Positions 53,714-64,000 of a DNA stretch of 64,000 bases are shown piece after piece. The translations under genes were made by a program, and so were the position numbers. Each line of letters begins with the position of its first letter. The first letter of the stretch is position 1. The stretch covers positions 1-64,000 of the forward strand of contig NZ_LQOL01000038.1 in the NCBI RefSeq assembly GCF_002101555.1, written 5' to 3'. A model generated the notes under the pieces. The model saw nothing but the letters and a program-made list of their open reading frames with translations, did no database searches and was not told the DNA's origin. This DNA is from Mycolicibacterium canariasense (GTDB taxonomy: Bacteria > Actinomycetota > Actinomycetes > Mycobacteriales > Mycobacteriaceae).

Positions 53714-54882
53714 CCGACCGAGGCCGGTGCCGCCCCGGACAACAGGCCCTCGACCGCCCCGTGCGGGCGCCGCTCCTGCCAATATTGACGATTGCGTTGG
53801 TAAATCCGGTCGCCGGCGTCCGCGGCGGCGCCGGCGTCGAGTAGGTAGCGACGGCATTCGGCGATGAACGCGTCGTCGTCGTCGTGGACCCGCAGATCCA
53901 GCAGCGAACCGAGTGACCCGACCGCCGGGGTGCTCCCGACGACCGGTAGTCCCATCCTGGCGGCGTCCAGGATCTTGACCCGCACGCCACCCCCGGTGCG
54001 GATCGGCGCGATCATCGACCGGCAGGTGGCCAGGAACGCCGGCAGATCGTCCACGAACCCCAGATCGCGAACTCCGCTGGGGTAGTGGGGATCCGGCGCC
54101 GTGGAGTGTTTCGCGCCGATCACACACAGCTCGGCGCCCGGGATGCCGTCACAGATCCGCGGCCACAGCCGCAGGGCTTCCAGGAAAGCCTCCTGGTTCG
54201 GCGGCCAGTCCCGGGTGCCCATCAGCACCAGCCGGGGCGGCGTCGCGGCCACGTCGACCTGATCCAGCGGTGGCAGCGTCAGGTCCAGCCAGCGGGCGTC
54301 GCGCACCCCGTGCCTGCGGTAGAAGGCGGCCTCCTCGGCATCGAAGGTGCCGACCGCGTCGGCGGCGCGGGCCACCCGCAGCTCGTCGCGCAGCAACTGA
54401 CCGACCTGCAGCCGGCCCAGCAGGCCGCGGCTCGCGCGCCATACCAGTGACTCGCTGACATGGGTGTTCACCACGAACCGGGCGGAGCCGGAATGCCGGC
54501 TGCGCAAGAAGGATTCGGCCATGTAGCTGTGCTCGGCGACGAAGATGTCGGCCGACGACGCGTCGATGGCAGCGACCAGTTCGTCGTTGTCGAACCGGAC
54601 GTGGACCAGGCTGCGCCGGGTGCGGGCGGCATCGATCAGCAGGCGCGCCGGCCGCACGCCCGACTTGGGCACCCGGGTCAGCGGCAGGCCGCCGGGCAGG
54701 ATATCGGTGTCCAACGCACCCGGCGGCTGATGCGACAGGCAGATCGCCGACACCGCATACGAATCCGCCGCCAGGCCCATCACCAGCCGGGACAACTCCA
54801 GATCGCCGCCGTGTTCGGCAACGGGATCCTTGGACAGCAGGAACGTGACTTTGGTGGCGGGACTGGTTGGGGGTTCGGTCAC
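53710..54882 (-). CDS. GT4-family glycosyltransferase
   Basis: A 390-residue GT-B fold enzyme. The C-terminal Rossmann domain contains LVLMGTRDWPPNQE, GFVDDLPAFLATC and a Gly-rich donor loop APIRTGGGVRVKILDAARMGLPVV. The acceptor-side N-domain has VHVRFDN and an AEHSYMA segment. The donor sugar cannot be told. GTG at 54882 overlaps the flippase stop (GTGA). It probably adds one residue of the lipid-linked repeat unit. Confidence 0.85.
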   Translation of the reverse strand: MTEPPTSPATKVTFLLSKDPVAEHGGDLELSRLVMGLAADSYAVSAICLSHQPPGALDTDILPGGLPLTRVPKSGVRPARLLIDAARTRRSLVHVRFDNDELVAAIDASSADIFVAEHSYMAESFLRSRHSGSARFVVNTHVSESLVWRASRGLLGRLQVGQLLRDELRVARAADAVGTFDAEEAAFYRRHGVRDARWLDLTLPPLDQVDVAATPPRLVLMGTRDWPPNQEAFLEALRLWPRICDGIPGAELCVIGAKHSTAPDPHYPSGVRDLGFVDDLPAFLATCRSMIAPIRTGGGVRVKILDAARMGLPVVGSTPAVGSLGSLLDLRVHDDDDAFIAECRRYLLDAGAAADAGDRIYQRNRQYWQERRPHGAVEGLLSGAAPASVG

Positions 54883-56063
54883 CGATCAACTTTCCGGTAG
54901 AGCACGCGGGCGTAGATGGCCAGCAGGATGGCGTCGGTGATGACGGTGGCGATGGCCGCGCCCACCGCGCCCGCACCGACCAGCAGCGCGACCAAGCCCA
55001 ACTTCACCGGGACCAGGCCGAGGTTGGCGGCCAGCCGGATCCCGTCGCGGCGCTGGTTGTAGAGCACCGCCTGGAACACCGAGCTGATGGTGCGCATGGC
55101 GCAGAACAGCGACATGACCATCATCGCCACCGCCAACTGCGCGGGGGCCGGTGAGATGAGCAGCCCGATCCCGGCGAGCAGGATCAACAATCCCGCCGCC
55201 GCACCGAGGATCAGCGTGCTCTTCAGCGGCGGGCCGGCCGACAGGTCGCCCTCCCCCGCGCGCAGCGTGTGGTTGTAGGACATCCCGAAGGACTGCCCGA
55301 CGGCGACCACGGCGATGGTGGCGGTGGTGGTGATGGCGTAATAGCCGACGATGGTGTCGTTGGTGAGCCAGCCCAGCAACAGCACATCGCCCTGCAGATA
55401 GGCGGCCAACCCGAGGGTCTCGCCGACCAGGATGGCCATCAGTTTCGGCGAGCCCGGCAGTCCCGGGCGGTGCCGCGGCACGACGAAGGCGATGCCCACC
55501 GCGGCGACGGCGTACGGCGACACCAACCACAGGCTGGCCGCCTGCAGCGTCGGATCGTCGGCGATGAAGAGGTAGCCGGCGGCCATCACCACACTGGCCA
55601 CCTGACGGAAGGTGTCGATCTGCGCGACGCGTTGCGGCTGGCCGTCCCTGGCGGCCTGGCTCTGCCAGGATTTCAGCGCGATCTCGCCGCCGGCCACGAA
55701 CAACCCGAACCAGGCGATGTAGTTGACCTCGACCAGCGCGGCACCGACCACCATCAGCGCCACCCCGAGCAGATAGCGGGTGGTGCGTTCGGCCAGGAAG
55801 CGTTCCTGCGACTCGCGCACCGAGCGCACCGCGAAGGGGTTGTCCAGCGGCGGTCCGATCAGCGAGAAGCACGCATAGGCCATGCCGTAGCGGCCGTAGT
55901 CGGCGACGCCGAGGTGGCCGATCAGCAGGACGGTCCACAGCAGCCCGACGCCGCGGCCGCCGTACAACCAGAACACCGCCCACAGGGTCTGGATCAGGTG
56001 CCGCGAGGTGGAGGCGTCCTCCTCCGCCCCGCGGGAGACCTGCTCGGGCACCGGCTCAGGCAT
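54879..56063 (-). CDS. Wzx-type polysaccharide flippase
   Basis: A 394-residue protein of the MATE/MOP superfamily with 12 hydrophobic segments. N-terminal WAVFWLYGGRGVGLLWTVLLIGHLGVADYG is the usual family-start pattern of polysaccharide transporters. It should move the polyprenyl-linked repeat unit across the membrane. The ATG at 56063 lies eight bases inside the upstream GT4 gene end. Confidence 0.87.
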   Translation of the reverse strand: MPEPVPEQVSRGAEEDASTSRHLIQTLWAVFWLYGGRGVGLLWTVLLIGHLGVADYGRYGMAYACFSLIGPPLDNPFAVRSVRESQERFLAERTTRYLLGVALMVVGAALVEVNYIAWFGLFVAGGEIALKSWQSQAARDGQPQRVAQIDTFRQVASVVMAAGYLFIADDPTLQAASLWLVSPYAVAAVGIAFVVPRHRPGLPGSPKLMAILVGETLGLAAYLQGDVLLLGWLTNDTIVGYYAITTTATIAVVAVGQSFGMSYNHTLRAGEGDLSAGPPLKSTLILGAAAGLLILLAGIGLLISPAPAQLAVAMMVMSLFCAMRTISSVFQAVLYNQRRDGIRLAANLGLVPVKLGLVALLVGAGAVGAAIATVITDAILLAIYARVLYRKVDR

Positions 56064-57171
56064 CTTCCGGCTGCCCGGCCAGCGTGCGCGACCACAACTG
56101 CACGAACGCCTCGGCGGTTCGCGCGGCCGATCGGGCGTGCCGGGCATCGTCGGCGTTGCGCCCCAGTTCGGTGAGTCGGCCGCGGTCGTTCAGCAGCCCG
56201 GTGATCTCGCGGGCCAGGCCGGCGGCCACCTCACCCTCGACGGGCGGCACGGTGACCACCCCGTCCGCGGTGCCGAGTTCGGCCAGCGAACCGTAACCGG
56301 TGCACACCACGGGGGTGCTGTAGGCCATGGAGTGCGCGACCACGCCGGAAGCCGGGTACGTCTCGGCGTAGAAGTGTCGCTTGCCGTACGGCAGCGCGAT
56401 GGCCCGTACCGAGGCGAAGAAGGCGTCCTCGGCGGGGCCGTCCACCCCGCCGAGGATCTCGATACCGTCGGCGCGCGGCAGCGACTCGGTGCCGCGGCCG
56501 GCCACCCGGATCGCGATGTCGTCGGGCAGCTCCGCGCGGATGCGGGCAATCTCCTCGAATCCCTTTCCGCGGTAGACGAATCCGAAGAATCCGACCGCCT
56601 TGGGACGGTCCTGCGCCGGCGTGATGGCCGGCCGGTCGCGCACCAGGTGCGGGATGAACGCGGTGCGGGTGCGCGGGTAGGTGCGCTCGATGGACTGCCG
56701 GCCGGTCTCGGTGAGCGCGACCAGGGTCCGCTCGCCGTGCAACACGCCCTCGATGGCGCGCGACACCGGCCGCAGCGGGTAGTGGATGCCGTGGGTGAGC
56801 AGCCGGGACTTGGCGACGAAACGGGTGCGGCCCAAGAACCACAGGCCCTGCGGCGGGTCGTGCACGGTCGCGGTCACCGGAACACCGTCGATACCGGCCA
56901 CCGACCAGAACGTCGGCAGCACCCCGGTGGACAGTTCGGCGTGCACCAGCGTCCGGCCCGGCGGGCCCTCGGCGATCAGCCGGCGCACCTGCGCGCGGTG
57001 CCGGCGCAGGTCGGCCAGGCTGTCCCCGCCCGGCCCCAGGGTGCGGTGCTGGGCGATCTCCCCGAAATGCGGCCGCAGCGCGGTGACGAGGTCCTCGGCG
57101 TAGTCGCCCACCGCCGTCTGGCCCTCGGCCGGCGCGATGAAGACGAGCCGGTGATCGGAGAACGCAGCCAT
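56056..57171 (-). CDS. GT4-family glycosyltransferase
   Basis: A 371-residue GT-B glycosyltransferase. The N-terminal domain starts FIAPAEGQTAVGDYAEDL and contains VHAELST and TATVHDPP. The C-terminal domain has FFGFVYRGKGFEEI and a donor loop ALPYGKRHFYAETYPASG with Glu. It overlaps the LbH acyltransferase by one base and the flippase by eight, so it belongs to the same operon. Sugar specificity unknown. Confidence 0.85.
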   Translation of the reverse strand: MAAFSDHRLVFIAPAEGQTAVGDYAEDLVTALRPHFGEIAQHRTLGPGGDSLADLRRHRAQVRRLIAEGPPGRTLVHAELSTGVLPTFWSVAGIDGVPVTATVHDPPQGLWFLGRTRFVAKSRLLTHGIHYPLRPVSRAIEGVLHGERTLVALTETGRQSIERTYPRTRTAFIPHLVRDRPAITPAQDRPKAVGFFGFVYRGKGFEEIARIRAELPDDIAIRVAGRGTESLPRADGIEILGGVDGPAEDAFFASVRAIALPYGKRHFYAETYPASGVVAHSMAYSTPVVCTGYGSLAELGTADGVVTVPPVEGEVAAGLAREITGLLNDRGRLTELGRNADDARHARSAARTAEAFVQLWSRTLAGQPEDA

Positions 57172-57848
57172 CAGTAGAACAGCGGCCGATGCTTGTTTTC
57201 GTACTTCAGCGCGTCGGCGTCACGTTTCCCGATGACCTTGGCCGGGACGCCGCCGACGATCTCCAACTCGCCGACATCCTTGTTCACCAGGGCGTGCGCG
57301 GCGACCACGGCACCGCGGCCGATGAGCGACGGCAGCACCATCGCCCGGGACGCGATCCACACGTAGTCGCAGACGACGGTGGGGATCGGCACCGGCAGGA
57401 AATCGGGGTGGTTGATGTCGTGCCCGCCGCCGATGAAGTGCACATCGCTGGCGACGGTCACGTTGTCGCCGATGTACAGGCCGGCGCGCGAATCCAGCAG
57501 ACAGCGGAAACCGATCGCCACACCGTCACCGATGGTGAGGAACTCGATGTCCAGCACGGTGGTGCCGCGCAGGATCGACGAGTTCTTACCGATCTTGGCG
57601 CCCATCAGGCGCAGATAACCCTGCCGGATGGTGTGCGACGGGATGAAGGTGATGAAGCTGTTGAAGATCAACTCGCCCAGCCGGTTCCGGATCTTCCGGC
57701 CGCGGGTCATGCCCTGCATCTTGTAGTCGACGACCCGGCCCTCGTCGTTGAGCACCCAGACGGGAGCGGGCGGGGTCCGCAAGCCGGGGGCCGCCGCCTG
57801 CTTGCGGGCGACATCGGCGGGATCGGCCGACGCGGGTTCACGAGTCAT
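57171..57848 (-). CDS. Left-handed beta-helix acyltransferase (WcaF/CysE-like)
   Basis: A 225-residue hexapeptide-repeat transferase. Repeats run from about residue 85 (IGKNSSILRGTTVLDIE, IGDGVAIG, IGDNVTVASDV) to about 200. The catalytic His lies in FIGGGHDINHPDF. The N-terminal 60 residues are an extension without clear domain. It probably O-acetylates a sugar of the repeat unit from acetyl-CoA. It is the second acyltransferase of the locus, and uses a cytoplasmic donor. Confidence 0.87.
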   Translation of the reverse strand: MTREPASADPADVARKQAAAPGLRTPPAPVWVLNDEGRVVDYKMQGMTRGRKIRNRLGELIFNSFITFIPSHTIRQGYLRLMGAKIGKNSSILRGTTVLDIEFLTIGDGVAIGFRCLLDSRAGLYIGDNVTVASDVHFIGGGHDINHPDFLPVPIPTVVCDYVWIASRAMVLPSLIGRGAVVAAHALVNKDVGELEIVGGVPAKVIGKRDADALKYENKHRPLFY

Positions 57849-57931
57849 GGGCGGTTAACTCCTTCGGGGATTTGCGTCACAACCATAGCCATCCGGGCAG
57901 CAACGCCGCCCGTCGAGTCGTTACGGTCTGC

Positions 57932-59116
57932 TCACCGATCGGCATCCCGGCCGGCGCCGTTTCGTTCCGCGGCCAATTCGTCGACCGCGGCGTAGAGCGA
58001 TTCCGCGTAGCGCGCTTCGGTGAACCGGTCGGCGTGGGCGCGCAGCGTGTCCGGATCGAAGTCGGCCGCCTCGAACCGGTCCAGCGCGCCGGCGATCGCG
58101 TCGGGTTCGGGGCGGTCGAAGTACACCCCGGTGCGGCCCTCGACGACGGTGTCCAGGAAGCCGCCCCAGCGCAGCACGACGCTGGGTCGGCCACACACCG
58201 CCGCCTCGATGGGGGTCAGGCCGAAGTCCTCGTAGCTGGCCGCGATCAGTGCGTTGCACGAGCGGTACAGCCAGGCCATCTGCGCGTCGGTCAGCGCGGA
58301 CAGCATTGCGACATTGGGGGTTTTGATGCGTTCGAGGTGCGCCGCCTCGGGGCCGTGGCCCACCACCACGAGCCGACGTTGCGACCCGGCGAACGCCCGG
58401 ATCACGGCCTCGACGTTCTTGTACGGCAGCAGCCGGGACACACAGAGATAGAAGGAGTCGCCGTCCGCGCCGGCCCAGTGCTGCACCTCGGGCACCGCCT
58501 CCACCGTGGAGGTCTCCTTGATGGCCACCGGGGACGGCAGCACGTCGGCACTGATGCCGTAGGCGTCCCTGATCCGGTCCCGGATGGTGGTCGAGACGGC
58601 CAGGTAGCGGTCCACGGTCCGGGCGGCGCGGCGGTCCCAGGACCGCAGATACGGTGCGCCGGTCTTCAGCACCGCCCGCTTGAGCCGGTCCCCGTCGGGC
58701 TTGAAGTAGTACTCCGCCGCGTAGAGCCAATGCGCCGGCGTGTGGCAGTGCACCAGCTTGCGCCCGTTGGTGCGGAAGCCGTGTGCCCAGCCGCTGCTGC
58801 TGGTGACGACGACGTCGGCGTCGACGTACATCGACGACGCCGCGACCGGCAGCACCGGCAGCGAGAGCCGGTGATTGCGGCGGAACAGCGGTATCCGGTT
58901 GACGCCGGACACCCGCACGTCGCGGTCGGCGAATTCCGGATAGGTGTGCTCCGGGTCGTACAGCAACGTGTAGATCGGCGCATCCGGGAACGCCCGGCTC
59001 ATCGAGAGCACGACCTTCTCGGCGCCGCCGCGCTGCGTCAGATAGTCGTGCGCGATCGCCACCTTGGGACCGTCGACACCGTCGAACCTGCGCCGCACCT
59101 CAGCCATCGGTTCCAC
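57932..59116 (-). CDS. GT4-family glycosyltransferase (mannosyltransferase-like)
   Basis: A 394-residue GT-B enzyme. The N-terminal DYLTQRGGAEKVV is the Gly-rich acceptor loop of capsule glycosyltransferases. The C-domain has CVSRLLPYKNVEAVI, LSALTDAQMAWLY, and the EX7E motif AASYEDFGLTPIEAAV with two Glu residues. The pattern resembles WbdA/WbaZ-like mannosyltransferases, but the sugar is not certain. It begins the minus-strand operon 57932-53710. Confidence 0.87.
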   Translation of the reverse strand: MEPMAEVRRRFDGVDGPKVAIAHDYLTQRGGAEKVVLSMSRAFPDAPIYTLLYDPEHTYPEFADRDVRVSGVNRIPLFRRNHRLSLPVLPVAASSMYVDADVVVTSSSGWAHGFRTNGRKLVHCHTPAHWLYAAEYYFKPDGDRLKRAVLKTGAPYLRSWDRRAARTVDRYLAVSTTIRDRIRDAYGISADVLPSPVAIKETSTVEAVPEVQHWAGADGDSFYLCVSRLLPYKNVEAVIRAFAGSQRRLVVVGHGPEAAHLERIKTPNVAMLSALTDAQMAWLYRSCNALIAASYEDFGLTPIEAAVCGRPSVVLRWGGFLDTVVEGRTGVYFDRPEPDAIAGALDRFEAADFDPDTLRAHADRFTEARYAESLYAAVDELAAERNGAGRDADR

Positions 59117-59694
59117 GAGCGATCCTGCCTCCCATTGGCTGGTGCATATGTCCTCAACAGTGGATCGGCGATACCCGCGACGGACCGGCCCGGGCCGGTC
59201 CGTACGAGCCTGTCGAGCGGTATGTTACCAACCCCGTTAATATCCGACAGCAAAGCCGACGGGCCGAAGGTTCGATCGCTGCTCAGCGGCTTCACCGGCA
59301 CTGTCCTCCGTCATCGGCACCGGATCGGTCACTTCCGGGGTTGCTGATAGTTGACCACGCAAACGCGCTCTCCGCTCGTGACGCCGGCACGGCCCGCTCA
59401 CCCGCGGCCGGAGCCGGGGCCCTGTACGTGAAATAGGAAAGATATCGCGGTCCGCGCCTGCCGAAGTTTTGCTTGTATGGCACACGATGGGCGCGCAGAT
59501 GCACGGGAAATCCCCATCCCGATGCCGGCGATCATCCCGACGAAAATTGACGCGGACACGAAATCTGTTGAAGCGCAGCGCGGACTGATCACCGGCCGAC
59601 GGGCGCCCGGATGTTTTTCGACCATTTCCGCCCACCGGAAGATGCCCGACGGTAACGTCCGAATTCCATCTGTTGACTTTGCGGGGGCAAGCCG
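59117..59694. other. 578-bp divergent intergenic region
   Basis: No gene with coding character is seen. On the left it holds a 24-bp palindrome (59180-59203) and a possible minus-strand -10 TAACAT at 59227-59222 with TTGCTG 20 bases upstream (spacing too wide for confidence). The middle (59400-59560) is AT-richer and could hold the promoter of the methyltransferase gene; no clear elements were found. Its length suggests a regulatory role. Confidence 0.65.
59180..59203. promoter_or_regulatory. Perfect 24-bp palindrome in the glycosyltransferase leader
   Basis: Twelve-base arms (ACGGACCGGCCC and its complement) meet without a spacer, 63 bases upstream of the GT4 start at 59116. In RNA it forms a ten-pair stem with a four-base loop. 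It could be an attenuator, a stabiliser, or an operator for a dimeric regulator of the exopolysaccharide operon. There is no following T tract. Confidence 0.6.
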
Positions 59695-60450
59695 ATGACG
59701 CTGAATTACCTCACCGAGACGCCCGGGACACCGGGCGGCGTCCAATACTGGGACTTCGCCGAGCTGTGGCAGGGCTATGACGAATCCGTCCTGGAGCTGG
59801 CCCGCCGGGAGGGGGTGCGCTCGGTCGCCGAACTCGGCGGCGGCGCGAACCCCGTCGTGGGCGACGCCCAAAAGTGGGGCTTCGCCGACCATCGGGTGGT
59901 GGTCGACATCTCCGAGGTCGAACTCGGCAAAGCCGCCGTCGACGTGCAGACCCGGGTGGCCGACCTGTGTCAGCCGATCGAGGACGAACTGGGCACCTAC
60001 GACCTGGTGTTCTCCAAGATGCTCTGCGAGCATCTACCCGATCCCGTTGTGTTCCACCAGAATTGCTTCAACCTGCTGCGCCCGGGCGGGCTCTCGGTGC
60101 ACTTCTTCCCTGCACTGGGGACATTCCCGTTCCTGATCAACAAGATGATCCCGGAGCACACTGCGCGCCGGATCCTGGACAGGGTGCAGCCCGGGCGCCT
60201 GGACATGCCCAACCTGGAGAAGTTCCCTGCCTATTACCGCGGCACCACCGGCCCGACCAGGAAGGCGTTCCGCAAGTTCGAGGAGTTCGGCTTCCAGGTC
60301 GAGCAGTGGAAGTCCAGCTTCGGGCACACCTATTACTCGGTCATCCCGCCGTTGCACGCCCTGGAGAACGCCAAGAGCAGCTTCCTGCGCAAGCACCCGA
60401 TCCCGCGGCTGGCCAGCTTCTCGGTGATCGTGCTGCGCAAGCCCGCCTGA
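59695..60450 (+). CDS. Class I SAM-dependent methyltransferase
   Basis: A 251-residue methyltransferase. The SAM motif is VAELGGGANPVVG (about residue 43), with VVDISEVEL as the acidic strand and DLVFSKMLCEHLPDP after the fourth strand (EHLPD is typical of small-molecule methyltransferases). It is at the end of the exopolysaccharide locus and may methylate a sugar of the polymer. A GGGGG-type Shine-Dalgarno sequence precedes the ATG. It converges with the acyl-CoA synthetase gene (five-base gap). Confidence 0.82.
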   Translation: MTLNYLTETPGTPGGVQYWDFAELWQGYDESVLELARREGVRSVAELGGGANPVVGDAQKWGFADHRVVVDISEVELGKAAVDVQTRVADLCQPIEDELGTYDLVFSKMLCEHLPDPVVFHQNCFNLLRPGGLSVHFFPALGTFPFLINKMIPEHTARRILDRVQPGRLDMPNLEKFPAYYRGTTGPTRKAFRKFEEFGFQVEQWKSSFGHTYYSVIPPLHALENAKSSFLRKHPIPRLASFSVIVLRKPA

Positions 60451-60455
60451 CCGGT

Positions 60456-64000
<3,545 letters not shown>

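Noticed and set aside
59673..59678. TTGACT as a -35 element of the 59695 methyltransferase gene
   Set aside because: It lies 17 bases before the start codon, leaving no room for a -10 element and transcription start.
59398..60033. A 211-codon minus-strand frame at the methyltransferase
   Set aside because: It overlaps the methyltransferase coding region antisense and has no motif.

Overview
The window is high-GC actinobacterial DNA, most likely from a fast-growing mycobacterium (Mycolicibacterium-like). The evidence is the gene content: whiB2, fbiA, fbiB, wbbL, manA/manB/manC, an LCP ligase, fadE25, purE, purK, birA, accD5 and accE5 occur in nearly the order known from M. tuberculosis Rv3255c-Rv3281. 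Mycofactocin genes and an NDMA-type methanol dehydrogenase lie beside them. I saw no rRNA, tRNA, CRISPR array or insertion sequence.

Region 1 (1-1617): the start of a mycofactocin operon on the minus strand (mftA, mftB, 5' part of mftC). A methyltransferase, probably MftM, diverges from it. Region 2 (1621-9365): a six-gene minus-strand sugar-acid operon (mannonate/fructuronate oxidoreductase, L-idonate/L-gulonate-type dehydrogenase, MFS transporter, mannonate dehydratase, KDG kinase, KDPG aldolase) with a divergent IclR regulator. The set fits L-gulonate -> D-fructuronate -> D-mannonate -> KDG -> KDPG -> pyruvate + glyceraldehyde-3-P. Region 3 (9346-13673): a two-component system, a small secreted peptide, a catalase-like gene broken by an in-frame amber codon, cytochrome b561 and a DinB protein. 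Region 4 (13766-21580): the mno alcohol-oxidation cluster (cupin, methanol dehydrogenase, MoxR ATPase, VWA protein, Fe-type alcohol dehydrogenase, MnoS, MnoR), with strong RNA hairpins around mno. The mycofactocin cofactor genes are therefore close to a probable mycofactocin-dependent dehydrogenase.

Region 5 (21713-41559): conserved mycobacterial core. It supplies GDP-mannose precursors (ManA, ManB, ManC), coenzyme F420 (FbiA, FbiB), the WhiB2 division regulator, the arabinogalactan linker rhamnosyltransferase (WbbL), an LCP cell-wall ligase, purine genes, FadE25, GtrA and BirA. rmlD, which lies beside wbbL in M. tuberculosis, is absent here; a secreted glycoside hydrolase occupies that place.

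Region 6 (41549-62123): about 20 kb between birA and accD5, genes that are direct neighbours in M. tuberculosis. It looks like a complete Wzx/Wzy-type exopolysaccharide locus: priming glycosyl-phosphotransferase, three GT4 glycosyltransferases, flippase, polymerase, one Wzz-type and one Wzc-like copolymerase, two acyltransferases, a methyltransferase and an acyl-CoA synthetase. Four paralogous secretory LIP-family lipases are interleaved with, and in most cases translationally coupled to, these genes. This is the strongest candidate for an undescribed system: a polymerised, probably acylated and methylated surface polysaccharide with dedicated esterases or acyltransferases. Region 7 (62213-64000): accD5 and the start of accE5, whose start region is a 27-bp tandem duplication.
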